A DNA stretch of 50,454 nucleotides from an uncultured Chlorobiaceae bacterium (lineage in GTDB: Bacteria > Bacteroidota > Chlorobiia > Chlorobiales > Chlorobiaceae), in contig CAJAIK010000080.1 in the NCBI GenBank assembly GCA_903939765.1, positions 1 through 50,454 on the forward strand. Reading direction: 5' to 3'. This document shows, piece by piece, positions 37,701 to 45,026 of this stretch. A program made the translations under genes and the position numbers. The notes under the pieces were generated by a model that worked only from the letters and a program-made list of their open reading frames with translations, searched no databases and was not told the origin of the DNA. Numbering within the stretch: the first letter of the stretch is position 1; every line of letters begins with the position of its first letter.

Positions 37701-38082
37701 GGGAGAGCCCTCCCGTCCACTCTCCGAACGCAAAATCAAGCGCTCGGTCTTTCGCGACATTTCAGGCATGCTCCGCTCCTTCGACTATGCAGCTTTCAGT
37801 GTGTTGCAGCAGGGCAACTCGGTCATTCGTCCCGAAGAGCGGCTTGCCCTTGAGCCATGGGCTGACCGCTGGAGCTTCTATGTGGGGCAGCACTTCATCG
37901 ACAGCTATTTCGCAAAAACAAAAGGCAGCGATATTGTTCCGGCAGAGCCGAAACAGCGGGAACATCTGATGCGGGCCTATTTGATGAACAAGGCGGTCTA
38001 CGAACTCAATTACGAGCTCAATAACCGTCCCGACTGGGCATCCATACCGCTCAGGGGCATTTTGAAGATTCTGGAGTCATAA
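34780..38082 (+). CDS. treS: Trehalose synthase (TreS)-maltokinase (Pep2/Mak) fusion
   Basis: The 1100-residue protein joins two enzymes. Residues 1-550 are a GH13 trehalose synthase: WYKDAIIYEAHVKTFYDSN, DGYDIADY, nucleophile Asp204 in GLRLDAVPYLYEE, acid Glu246 in LLAEANQWPED, and LRNHDELTLEMV. Residues about 570-1100 are a maltokinase with the kinase-fold IHGDYHLGQVL (His953) and FVIIDFEGEPSRPLSERK. TreS interconverts trehalose and maltose and the kinase phosphorylates maltose with ATP. The product feeds GlgE, encoded 54 bases upstream. TreS-Pep2 fusions are known in several phyla. Confidence 0.95.
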   Translation: MYQPEPLWYKDAIIYEAHVKTFYDSNNDGVGDFQGLRQKLGYLQSLGVTAIWLLPFYPSPLRDDGYDIADYMSVNPDYGTMEDFREFLEEAHSLGLKVITELVVNHTSDQHAWFKRARKAPAGSPERNFYVWSDDSNKYSETRIIFQDFEASNWTWDPVAGQYFWHRFYHHQPDLNFENPEVHKALLSVLDFWLGMGVDGLRLDAVPYLYEEEGSNCENLPRTYDYLRALRSYVDEHYPNRMLLAEANQWPEDSAAYFGTGDLCHMNFHFPLMPRMYMALATEDRFPILDILEQTPEIPENCQWASFLRNHDELTLEMVTDEERDYMRRVYANDPKARINLGIRRRLAPLMANDRRKIELMNIMLLSLPGTPVLYYGDEIGMGDNFYLGDRDGVRTPMQWNSDRNAGFSRANPQRLQLPVIIDPEYHYEAVNVEVQESNVNSLLWWMRHTISTAHRYKSLSRGTIEFIAVSNPKVLIFIRQFEDETILSVINLSRNAQAVMIDLSRFDGYIPEEVFSLNRFPKIRKIPYMVALGSYGYFWLQLVKDTENSDGRPYMEKPFASLSRWPSLFIGKSRERLETEILPQYFRVSRWFGGKARNIMRVSIIDTIPVAGMAKAKLLVTEVRYSSGENERYQLPVCFSSLSMITPSDDNFYKRVIARVVVGDEEGYLCDATFDGRFLNHLYQLVTGKESWQGKAGLVSGMKSMKIDAITETAVGREQEPILMGVEQTNTSIRFANDLCLKLYRRIEIGVSPEVEMCRALSDQTSFKNLPGYLGSMNYAQSRTNSYSLGILQHFVKNEGDAWQLSLGHVQRYYDDILAKINTGIVLPPLPALSGESVQLPEIMHELICEVYLGMIEKLAERTAEMHLSLASLDSDPAFAPEAFTTLYQRSIYQAMCEQVKRAVILIREIMETMTLEQQQLASLFVQKQKQILQQFEPVRVEKLDTLKIRIHGDYHLGQVLFTGKDFVIIDFEGEPSRPLSERKIKRSVFRDISGMLRSFDYAAFSVLQQGNSVIRPEERLALEPWADRWSFYVGQHFIDSYFAKTKGSDIVPAEPKQREHLMRAYLMNKAVYELNYELNNRPDWASIPLRGILKILES

Positions 38083-38100
38083 CAGAGAGGAGTCCACAAA

Positions 38101-38135
38101 GGCGGGCGTTGCCATACCGTATGGCAACGCCCGCC
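38101..38135. terminator. 17-bp perfect GC-rich palindrome after the treS fusion
   Basis: GGCGGGCGTTGCCATAC (38101-38117) and GTATGGCAACGCCCGCC (38119-38135) are perfect inverted copies with one base between them. In RNA they would form a hairpin of about 15 pairs with a short loop. It begins 19 bases after the treS stop, but there is no T tract on either strand. It may terminate, stabilise the 3' end of the glgE-treS mRNA, or be a mobile palindrome. Confidence 0.6.
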
Positions 38136-38173
38136 GGGTTTCAACCGCCAAAATTGTATCGTGTGGAAACGCT

Positions 38174-38812
38174 ATGGAGGCTTATACCATACAATCGTCA
38201 GTGCGCGGGAAGTATCTTCTCCGGTTACCCTCGCATCCCGGCCCGGCCCCGCTTCTTGCGGGGTTTCACGGTTACGGTCAGACCGCCGAAGATGAGTTTC
38301 GTCTGCTTTGTGCCATTCCCGGTTCAGAGTGCTGGTTCTGTTGCTCCATTGAAGCGCTCCACTCCGTATGCACCACGGCAGGCAACCCCGGCGCCAGTTG
38401 GATGAGCAGCCGTGACCGTGAGCATCAGATCGAAGAGAATGTGCACTATGTCGATGGAGTTATTGAGCGTATCAGGGCCCTCTATGCGGTCAACGACAGC
38501 CTCTCTTTTCACGGTTATTCGCAGGGTACCGGCATGGCCTCCCGTGCAGCCCTGCTTGGCCGTCACAGGGCAGAGCGGCTTATGCTTCTCGGTGGCGACA
38601 TTCCGCCGGAACTCTCCGTCAGTGGTCGTATGGGCCGGGTTCATCTTGCCCGTGGCAGCCGCGACCGACTCTACTCCAGGGAGCGCCATGAGCAGGATGC
38701 GGCGCGGCTTCAGGAGGGCGATGTTTCGTTTGTTGTCAGCGAGTTCATGGGTGGTCACCGGGTCAATGAAGCATACCTGAAAGCGGCGGGGGAGTTTTTG
38801 GGGAGTGCGTAG
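38174..38812 (+). CDS. Alpha/beta hydrolase (esterase/phospholipase-carboxylesterase type)
   Basis: The 212-residue protein has LLAGFHGYGQTAEDE at the oxyanion position, nucleophile serine in HGYSQGTGMA (GxSxG), an Asp in ARGSRDRLYS and His in FMGGHRVNE, in the order Ser-Asp-His of the alpha/beta hydrolase fold. It resembles small carboxylesterases and phospholipases; no signal peptide is seen. The substrate is unknown. Confidence 0.85.
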   Translation: MEAYTIQSSVRGKYLLRLPSHPGPAPLLAGFHGYGQTAEDEFRLLCAIPGSECWFCCSIEALHSVCTTAGNPGASWMSSRDREHQIEENVHYVDGVIERIRALYAVNDSLSFHGYSQGTGMASRAALLGRHRAERLMLLGGDIPPELSVSGRMGRVHLARGSRDRLYSRERHEQDAARLQEGDVSFVVSEFMGGHRVNEAYLKAAGEFLGSA

Positions 38813-38814
38813 AG

Positions 38815-39624
38815 CTACCTGCCCTTTGCCTCCCTCCACAGCAGGTCGAGCTCTTCGGGGGTGTAGTCGTGCCAGTTACGGCCTGAAGCCTGTACGGTTT
38901 CTTCAATGTGGCGGAAGCGGCCCATAAACTTGTTGGTGGCTTTGCGGAGGGCATCTTCGGGATTGGAGCCGATGAAGCGGCTGTAGTTGACGAGGGTGAA
39001 GAGCAGGTCGCCGAACTCCTCCTCCTGCTCCTCTTTGCTGGATGCCTCTTTCAGCTCCCTCACCTCTTCGGCAAGTTTGTCGAGCACTCCCTCGTCGCTT
39101 GGCCAGTCGAAGCCGACACCGGCAACTTTTTTCTGCACACGGTAGGCGCGCAACAGCTCCGACATGGCGTTCGGCACCCCGTCGAGCATGCTTTTCCGCC
39201 TCTCCTTGAGCTTGAGGCTCTCCCAGTTTTGCAGCACCACCTCTTCTGTTTCGGCGATGACGTTGCCAAAAACGTGCGGGTGACGGCTGATGAGCTTGTG
39301 GCAGAGCGCCTCGAAAACATCGGTAAAGGAGAAGCTTCCGCGCTCTTCGCCGAGGAGCACCTGAAAAGCGAGATGCAGAAAGAGGTCGCCGCACTCTTTT
39401 TTCAGCTCACTCTCATCATGCTGGTCGATGGCGTGGATCAGTTCGTAGCTCTCTTCGAGCAGCAGGTGGGCCAGCGACTCCGCAGTCTGTTTGCGGTCCC
39501 ATGGGCACTCCTGGCGCAGCAGGCTGACAAGGCTCAGGGTGCGCTCGAACTGCTCCAAAAGGGTTCTCTCCCTTTCTGCCACAATATCAGCCTTTAACTG
39601 CTCGGTTGTTTTTGTTTCAGCCAT
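38815..39624 (-). CDS. mazG: Nucleoside triphosphate pyrophosphohydrolase MazG
   Basis: The 269-residue protein has the two-domain MazG pattern: ECPWDRKQTAESLAHLLLEESYELIHAID and ELKKECGDLFLHLAFQ (the EExxE and ExxD metal motifs), then a second copy with FDWPSDEGVLDKLAEEVREL and EEEFGDLLFTLVN. MazG hydrolyses canonical and damaged NTPs and can lower (p)ppGpp. It is convergent with the esterase, two bases between stops, and divergent from mnmE. Confidence 0.94.
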   Translation of the reverse strand: MAETKTTEQLKADIVAERERTLLEQFERTLSLVSLLRQECPWDRKQTAESLAHLLLEESYELIHAIDQHDESELKKECGDLFLHLAFQVLLGEERGSFSFTDVFEALCHKLISRHPHVFGNVIAETEEVVLQNWESLKLKERRKSMLDGVPNAMSELLRAYRVQKKVAGVGFDWPSDEGVLDKLAEEVRELKEASSKEEQEEEFGDLLFTLVNYSRFIGSNPEDALRKATNKFMGRFRHIEETVQASGRNWHDYTPEELDLLWREAKGR

Positions 39625-39756
39625 TACTTAACCCTCTTGTCTATCGGTTTCGCCATCCAACTGTGGCGGAAGTTACTCTTTCTTGCCGCTATTTCCGTAT
39701 ACTTGCCTCAAGAGGGTTGGTTAAGCCGATCCCTATAATTTTGATATCCGAACGTC

Positions 39757-41178
39757 ATGCCTACTCCCATCATCCAGCCAGAACAGGGATACCCGATTGC
39801 CGCCATTGCTACACCGGTTGGTGTCGGTGCCCTTGCCGTTGTTCGTATCAGCGGCAGCGGGGTTTTCGATATTGCCCGGAAGGTGTTTCGTAAAAAAAAC
39901 AATCCGGCCTTTCACCTTGCACAATCAAAAGGGTTCAGGGCCCATTTTGGCACCGTGCACGACAGTGAAGGGCTTATTGATGAGGTGGTTGCTCTTGTGT
40001 TTCGTGCACCCAATTCGTTTACGAAAGAGGATATGGTTGAGTTCAGTTGCCATGGCGGGCCGGTTGTGGTGAAGCATATGTTAAAGGTGCTGCTCGACGG
40101 GGGGTGCCGGCTGGCTGAACCCGGAGAGTTTACCCGGCGGGCCTTTCTGAACGGGCGCATAGACCTACTGCAGGCCGAGGCAATTGGTGAGATGATTCAT
40201 GCCCGTTCGGAATCAGCCTTCCGTACCGCCGTAACACAGATGCAGGGCACGCTCTCTCTGCGGCTTGACGGCATGCGGCGTGCGCTTCTGCGTTCATGCG
40301 CCCTGCTCGAACTTGAGCTCGACTTCAGTGAAGAGGAAGTTGAGTTCCAGAGCCGCACTCACCTGCAGCAAGAGCTCCGGGAGATGCAGGATGAGCTGAG
40401 CCGTCTTGTTGACTCCTATCAGCACGGCCGCATCCTGAAAGAGGGTGTTGCAACCGTTATTGCCGGAAAGCCGAATGCCGGTAAATCAACCCTGCTCAAT
40501 GCGCTGCTCGGCGAGGAGCGCTCCATTGTCAGTCATACACCGGGCACAACCCGTGACTACATCGAAGAGTGCTTCATTCATGAAAAAACCATGTTTCGCC
40601 TCACCGATACCGCCGGGCTTCGGGAAGGAGGCGAGGAGATTGAGCACGAGGGGATTCGGCGAAGCTACAAGAAAATTTCTGAATCCGATCTGATTCTTTA
40701 CCTCCTCGACATCAGCCTCGATGAGTTTCTGGATGAGCTTCCTGCGATTCGTGAGTTTCAGGAGCATTACCGCAATGCAAGTTTGATTGTGGTCGCCAAT
40801 AAAACCGATTTGACCCCGCAAAGCGCCGAACGACTTCAGCACCTTCGAGCTGCAACCGGTTGCGATGTCTGCGCCATAGCCGCGGCAAGGGGAGATGGGC
40901 TTGATCTTCTCAAGCAGGTGATGGGGACTCTGGCGGAAGGGTTGCATAAGCAACAGGAGGCAAGTGTGCTTGTCACCAGTTTGCGCCACTACGAAGCGCT
41001 GCGGAACGCATTTGATGCTCTTGTAAACGCACAGGAGCTGATCACCCGCCAGGCCGAAACCGAGCTCATTGCCTTCGAGCTTCGTTCAGCTCTCGACTAC
41101 GTCGGAGAGATCACCGGCAAGGTGGTTAACGAGGAGATCGTCAACCTCATCTTTGAGCGGTTCTGCATCGGAAAGTGA
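39757..41178 (+). CDS. mnmE: tRNA modification GTPase MnmE
   Basis: The 473-residue protein has an N-terminal THF-binding domain (PIAAIATPVGVGALAVVRISG), FSCHGGPVV and GEFTRRAFLNGR, then a GTPase domain inserted in a helical domain: P-loop GKPNAGKSTLLN, GTTRDYIEE, DTAGLREGG and NKTD. The C-terminus is the catalytic FCIGK. With MnmG it makes the 5-carboxymethylaminomethyl modification of wobble uridine. MnmG is not in the window. Confidence 0.96.
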   Translation: MPTPIIQPEQGYPIAAIATPVGVGALAVVRISGSGVFDIARKVFRKKNNPAFHLAQSKGFRAHFGTVHDSEGLIDEVVALVFRAPNSFTKEDMVEFSCHGGPVVVKHMLKVLLDGGCRLAEPGEFTRRAFLNGRIDLLQAEAIGEMIHARSESAFRTAVTQMQGTLSLRLDGMRRALLRSCALLELELDFSEEEVEFQSRTHLQQELREMQDELSRLVDSYQHGRILKEGVATVIAGKPNAGKSTLLNALLGEERSIVSHTPGTTRDYIEECFIHEKTMFRLTDTAGLREGGEEIEHEGIRRSYKKISESDLILYLLDISLDEFLDELPAIREFQEHYRNASLIVVANKTDLTPQSAERLQHLRAATGCDVCAIAAARGDGLDLLKQVMGTLAEGLHKQQEASVLVTSLRHYEALRNAFDALVNAQELITRQAETELIAFELRSALDYVGEITGKVVNEEIVNLIFERFCIGK

Positions 41179-41220
41179 AGCTGGTTTCCTCTGCGTCATT
41201 GAGGGGAAGCGTTTCCATTC

Positions 41221-41256
41221 AAAAAAGCCGGGGACAATCCTGCCGGATTGTCCCCG
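41221..41256 (-). terminator. Rho-independent terminator of the FISUMP gene
   Basis: CGGGGACAATCC (41229-41240) pairs perfectly with GGATTGTCCCCG (41245-41256) around a 4-base loop. Read on the minus strand the stem is followed by GGC and six Ts (41226-41221). It terminates the minus-strand gene ending at 41289 and may also act against read-through from mnmE. Confidence 0.88.
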
Positions 41257-41288
41257 ATGGCGCAGTTGGTGTATGGCAGAAAGAGTTG

Positions 41289-41978
41289 TTAATCTTTTAT
41301 GCAGCGTACAGCACTACCTGTTCGTTTTTCCTGGGCAGAGATGGTGATGACGGCATTATGAAAGTCAAATTCTGTATACCAGGCAAGGCTCGGTGTCTGC
41401 TCTGAAGAGGACCATAAAAAAGCTTTTTCACCGAGAAAAAGGAATGCCATCTCTTCCGTTCCTCTGAGGCCGCCTGGTTCTGCATGAAAATGGATTGAGT
41501 TATCGACTGCAAGAGCCGGGTAACGCCATGTTGAGAGTGCATGTAACTTGCTCTCTTCGGAAGGAGAGCTTCCTGTTAAAACGGTTGCAACCTCCATCCA
41601 ATCTTCTTTGGAAGGTAAATGCCAGCCCGATGGAATAATTCCGCGTGGGTCGTTCACGGCATACCAGTTATAGAGGCGTCCGTATTCTTTCGCATTCGCC
41701 GAATCGTTTTTGTAGTAACACCAGGCTCCCTCTTTTTTTGATGCGGCATCCAGCCACTCTTCGTTGGTTTTTGCCTGACGGATGGAATCGCCGTTTCTGT
41801 ACCGTGAGACGTTCAGGTTATCCCGCATCCAGACCTTTTTACCGATGGTGACGAAGCTGTAGGCGTTGCCGTCAATATCAAGAGGGAGGGCCGCAGCATT
41901 TGCCTGCATTGACGAAAGCGATGTTATCACGGTAAGCACCAGGATAAGTAACCCGTACATTGTGTTCTGTCTTTTCAT
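41289..41978 (-). CDS. FISUMP-domain exported protein
   Basis: The 229-residue protein has a signal peptide (residues about 1-29, SSMQANAAA) and a Fibrobacter succinogenes major paralogous domain: VTIGKKVWMRDNLNVSRYRNGDSI, EGAWCYYKNDS, YGRLYNWYAVND, IPSGWHLPSKEDWMEV, LWSSSEQTPS and AVRCIKD. The domain is common in Bacteroidota, Fibrobacterota and Chlorobiota surface proteins; its function is unknown. A strong terminator follows. Confidence 0.88.
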   Translation of the reverse strand: MKRQNTMYGLLILVLTVITSLSSMQANAAALPLDIDGNAYSFVTIGKKVWMRDNLNVSRYRNGDSIRQAKTNEEWLDAASKKEGAWCYYKNDSANAKEYGRLYNWYAVNDPRGIIPSGWHLPSKEDWMEVATVLTGSSPSEESKLHALSTWRYPALAVDNSIHFHAEPGGLRGTEEMAFLFLGEKAFLWSSSEQTPSLAWYTEFDFHNAVITISAQEKRTGSAVRCIKD

Positions 41979-42180
41979 GGAAAGTTTCAGTTAGTGTTGT
42001 TGTTGATTGGATAAACTGGCATTATGCCGTTATCATTTTTCCATCCACAACGTAACAGGACTATCCTTAAAGGGTTATTAAAAAAAGCTTAAAAGATTCA
42101 AAAATTATCTTTTTGGTTGGTGAGATCACGAGCGATACCGTGCAGGAGCCGTGATGTTTTTGGGGTGGAAGCATCAGCGT

Positions 42181-42211
42181 GTCACGTCTGGACGAGGGTG
42201 CCAGACGTGAC
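42181..42211. terminator. 11-bp hairpin downstream of ccsA
   Basis: GTCACGTCTGG (42181-42191) and CCAGACGTGAC (42201-42211) are perfect inverted copies around nine bases, 11 bases beyond the ccsA stop on the minus strand. No T tract follows, so a factor-dependent end or an mRNA-stabilising hairpin is as likely as intrinsic termination. Confidence 0.5.
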
Positions 42212-42221
42212 GAAAAGATGG

Positions 42222-43019
42222 TCAGCTCTGCGAATAGGTGTGCACGCTGTTGGCGGCCGAGGGGAGGTAGTTGACCCCGAACCAGCAGACCAGAAGGACG
42301 ACAAAGGAGAGAGCGAGATACCATTGCAGTTTGGCTCGGTCAATCTTGTAGCGCCAGGCATGGAGATAACCGAGATAGGCGAGCCATGTGAGAAAAGCCC
42401 AGGTCTCTTTGGGATCCCATGTCCAGTAATGGCCCCACGCCTCTTTTGCCCAGAGCGCACCGAAGATCAGGCCGAAAGAGAGCAGTACAAAGCCAAGCAG
42501 CGCCAGGTAGTGTGAAACAGATTCTGCGCGATCATTTTTATTGTGCCACAACTGGAGGGAAACGTTGTACCACGCCATCACGGACGATGCGAAAAGCAAG
42601 ACGTAGCCCACCAGATAGACAACAACGTGCGGAATAAACCAGGGACTTTGAAGGGCAGGCATAAGGGTTTTGTCGAAGACCTCGGGATGCAGCATGTTGA
42701 TGACGAGAAAAAATCCGGCAAATGCCATGAGGGCAAACTTAAGCCACCCGATTTTCCAGCGGTACTCAACCAGAAAGCCGACAAGCGGAATAAGCGCCGC
42801 ATACCAGAGCCGGGTTTCGCCAAGCGTCCTGAGCGGAGGACGGTCGAGGAGAATCCAGTACGAAGTGATAAAACAAAATACGACCACCGTGCCCGCAATG
42901 GTGAGAAGTCGAGCGGGGAGTTTCAGAGCAGGAACTTTGAGCGCAATCAGAGTGAGCAGTGACCCTGTCGCCCAGAACAAAATGGCCAGCAAGGCCGCAG
43001 TATTAAAATCAAATTTCAT
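42222..43019 (-). CDS. ccsA: Cytochrome c biogenesis protein CcsA/ResC (System II)
   Basis: The 265-residue membrane protein has about eight hydrophobic segments and the haem-handling WWD-type motif WGHYWTWDPKETWAFLTW near residue 197, plus conserved periplasmic histidines in MLHPEVF, SPWFIPHVVVY and VHTYSQS-flanking regions. With ResB/CcsB it forms the System II synthase that exports haem and attaches it to CxxCH motifs outside the cytoplasmic membrane. Its start overlaps the resB-like gene by four bases. Confidence 0.92.
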   Translation of the reverse strand: MKFDFNTAALLAILFWATGSLLTLIALKVPALKLPARLLTIAGTVVVFCFITSYWILLDRPPLRTLGETRLWYAALIPLVGFLVEYRWKIGWLKFALMAFAGFFLVINMLHPEVFDKTLMPALQSPWFIPHVVVYLVGYVLLFASSVMAWYNVSLQLWHNKNDRAESVSHYLALLGFVLLSFGLIFGALWAKEAWGHYWTWDPKETWAFLTWLAYLGYLHAWRYKIDRAKLQWYLALSFVVLLVCWFGVNYLPSAANSVHTYSQS

Positions 43020-44254
43020 GACTTCACCTCTTTCTGTTTAATGCCATTCCAGAAAAACAGCAGGTTTCCTGCCATAATCATAAAAAATCCAAGATAGACT
43101 GCCGGCAGCCAGGGGTCATGAATCACCTCGATGATGCTGTATTGCGACCATCGTCCGGCATTTTTGTCGTATCCCATCTGGTAGAGCTTCCATCCGGCAA
43201 ATGTGATTGGATGGTTGACTTCAAGGGTTGCTTTTGTCGAAAGTCCCTCCTGGTTATGCACCGTGACCTCCGAAAGAAATGCTTTGGGAGATCCCTGTGT
43301 CATGAGCAGAATGAGCTTGCCACAGGGCAAGGCATAGGGTTTAAGCATGGGGCTGCCCGTGCTGATCCATCCCTCAACTGGCGCAGCTTTGCTGGTGATT
43401 CTCACTTTGGCAAACGCAATTCCGGCGGTGCGGTCTGCCGCTTCAGGTATGCCGTTTTTTCCTTCAAGCGCATAAGGTATAAAGTCAAGCACCTCAACGT
43501 CAACACCTTTCCATGATGCTTTTACCCCCTTTTTTACAAGGGTTGTTGCCTTTGAGAGTTCCTCAAGGGGCTGGCCGCTCTGGGGGTCAAACAAAAAGAG
43601 CTGGGGAGGATACTCCTCAAGCGAAAAGTGGTGCAGAAAGACCGAAAAAGGGAGCTGCAGCGGTGCCTCGCTCTCCATGGAGTAACCGAGGTTGCTCTCA
43701 CGGCCCTCATCCACCTTCATGACAAGGCGTTGCAGGTCGGGAGCGCCAAAAATTCCGCATGAAAGTGCTATCCAGAATCCAGCATGAAAAAGGATGAACT
43801 GGAGATTCTGCAGTTTAAAGGGCACCAGCCTCCACGAGAGCGACAAGCCAAGGTTGCCGAGAAAAAGCAGGATGGTGAGCGCAAAGGGCCAGCTCGAAAA
43901 GATCTGGTTCAGGCCAAGCATGGCAGGCAGTGAGCCAGCTTCAACCGCCGTCTGCGGCACAACACCTCCAATCAGGGAGAGAAGCGCAATGGCAAAAATC
44001 AGGCAGAGACCGAGCGGAATTCCTCCCAGCCATTTGGCAAAGGAGCGGTCTCTGAACGCAACTCCAGCGCTGATAACCGTAACAGCGAAGAGTGCAAGAA
44101 AGAGTGCATTGTATGGTAGATGGGTCTGGGGGACGCCTCTGCCCGAAGCGGCATATTGCATAATAAAGCCTGCAATGACGGCGACTGCCGTAAAAAGAGA
44201 AGACTCCCTGAACTCCCAGGGAGGCTGAAACAAGCGACGAGGGAGATTCACCAT
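43016..44254 (-). CDS. resB: ResB/CcsB-like cytochrome c biogenesis protein (System II)
   Basis: The protein (412 residues from ATG 44254) has N-terminal membrane segments (ESSLFTAVAVIAGFIMQYAA, YNALFLALFAVTVISAG, LGLCLIFAIALLSLIGG), a periplasmic beta domain (about 190-375) with LPFSVFLHHFSLEEYPPQLFLFD and NHPITFAGWKLYQMGYD, and a final membrane helix. This is the ResB family. It is the partner of CcsA and probably holds apocytochrome. AGGT lies before ATG 44254; the longer frame to 44392 adds an unlikely polar leader. The pair is divergent from the CxxCH-barrel gene. Confidence 0.9.
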   Translation of the reverse strand: MVNLPRRLFQPPWEFRESSLFTAVAVIAGFIMQYAASGRGVPQTHLPYNALFLALFAVTVISAGVAFRDRSFAKWLGGIPLGLCLIFAIALLSLIGGVVPQTAVEAGSLPAMLGLNQIFSSWPFALTILLFLGNLGLSLSWRLVPFKLQNLQFILFHAGFWIALSCGIFGAPDLQRLVMKVDEGRESNLGYSMESEAPLQLPFSVFLHHFSLEEYPPQLFLFDPQSGQPLEELSKATTLVKKGVKASWKGVDVEVLDFIPYALEGKNGIPEAADRTAGIAFAKVRITSKAAPVEGWISTGSPMLKPYALPCGKLILLMTQGSPKAFLSEVTVHNQEGLSTKATLEVNHPITFAGWKLYQMGYDKNAGRWSQYSIIEVIHDPWLPAVYLGFFMIMAGNLLFFWNGIKQKEVKS

Positions 44255-44724
44255 AATGACTACCTGTTGGAAAGAAAACTTGTTATTGGGATTATTAATA
44301 AAAGTGAAGGGTTGCCGATTCTTGAAACCACTCTGCTGATCGTGCACAAACGCAACCTTCGGATAATGAGCACCGTTGTCATTATACCACAAGCCGGGGC
44401 TATTCGTTCATCGGCCGAAAAAAGCCCAGGGGAGAGAAGCAACGCATTTTCGTTCATATAAGTGAAAAACTCCCTTTTGAGAGCAAAATATAAGAGAGCA
44501 ACGAGAGTTTCACAAATTAACAATGGTGACCATTTTTTTTATGGAGGCGTCACGACACCTCTTGATTCAGGAAAAGGATGGGTTTGTGCTTAAAATTTAT
44601 TTTCCTATCTTTCACCAAGTTTAACACAATGGAACAGTTGAAAGGGCGCTTGATTGAGGCTCTTTTTATGTTGTGAAACTTCTCCCTGTCTTTTTATTTG
44701 CGACTGATCTTGTCGCAGTGCGTT

Positions 44725-44736
44725 TAACAATTGTTA
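44725..44736. promoter_or_regulatory. 12-bp perfect palindrome, operator-like
   Basis: TAACAATTGTTA is perfectly self-complementary and lies about 100 bases upstream of the putative promoter of the cytochrome-porin gene. A binding site for a dimeric regulator is possible; no regulator can be named. Confidence 0.3.
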
Positions 44737-44756
44737 GACCGCTCTTGTTTTCATAC

Positions 44757-44771
44757 ACCAGTCCAACTGGT
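44757..44771. promoter_or_regulatory. Inverted repeat ACCAGT-N3-ACTGGT
   Basis: Perfect 6-bp arms around CCA, 32 bases after the first palindrome (start to start), about three helical turns. Together they could form a paired operator upstream of the cytochrome-porin gene. Inference from symmetry only. Confidence 0.3.
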
Positions 44772-44836
44772 AGTGGGTCTCTTTTTCTATCTTGTGACGT
44801 TTTTTTGCTGCGGTTATCAATTTTTTTTGAAAAAAG

Positions 44837-44865
44837 TTGCAAAATAAATAAAAAATGAATAAAAT
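44837..44865 (+). promoter_or_regulatory. Putative promoter of the cytochrome-porin gene
   Basis: TTGCAA (44837-44842) and TAAAAT (44860-44865) are separated by exactly 17 bases in a very AT-rich stretch. A start about 7 bases later would give a 5' leader of about 155 bases before ATG 45027. Confidence 0.4.
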
Positions 44866-45026
44866 GAGTTATGATGCGTTTCTCGGGCTGTTACTCAATG
44901 TTGGGTTGGCTAACAACGAAGAGTCGTGTCACCTGGGGATTTGCTTCTGATGCACATCCTTGTTTTTTTATACCGTTGTTGGCAAAAAAGCAATCAATTC
45001 AATCAAAAACATGGAGTAGTCGGCTT

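Larger units (their letters stand above)
44255..45026. other. Long divergent regulatory region between resB and the cytochrome-porin gene
   Basis: About 770 bases with no convincing gene. The 61-codon frame at 44673 and the 52-codon N-terminal extension of the downstream gene look random. The region contains two short palindromes (44725-44736 and 44757-44771) and a promoter-like pair (44837-44865), described separately. Its length and AT-richness suggest regulated expression of both divergent operons. Confidence 0.6.

Noticed and set aside
44871-45026. 52-codon N-terminal extension of the cytochrome-porin
   Set aside because: Composition is random-looking and a clean signal peptide starts at 45027.
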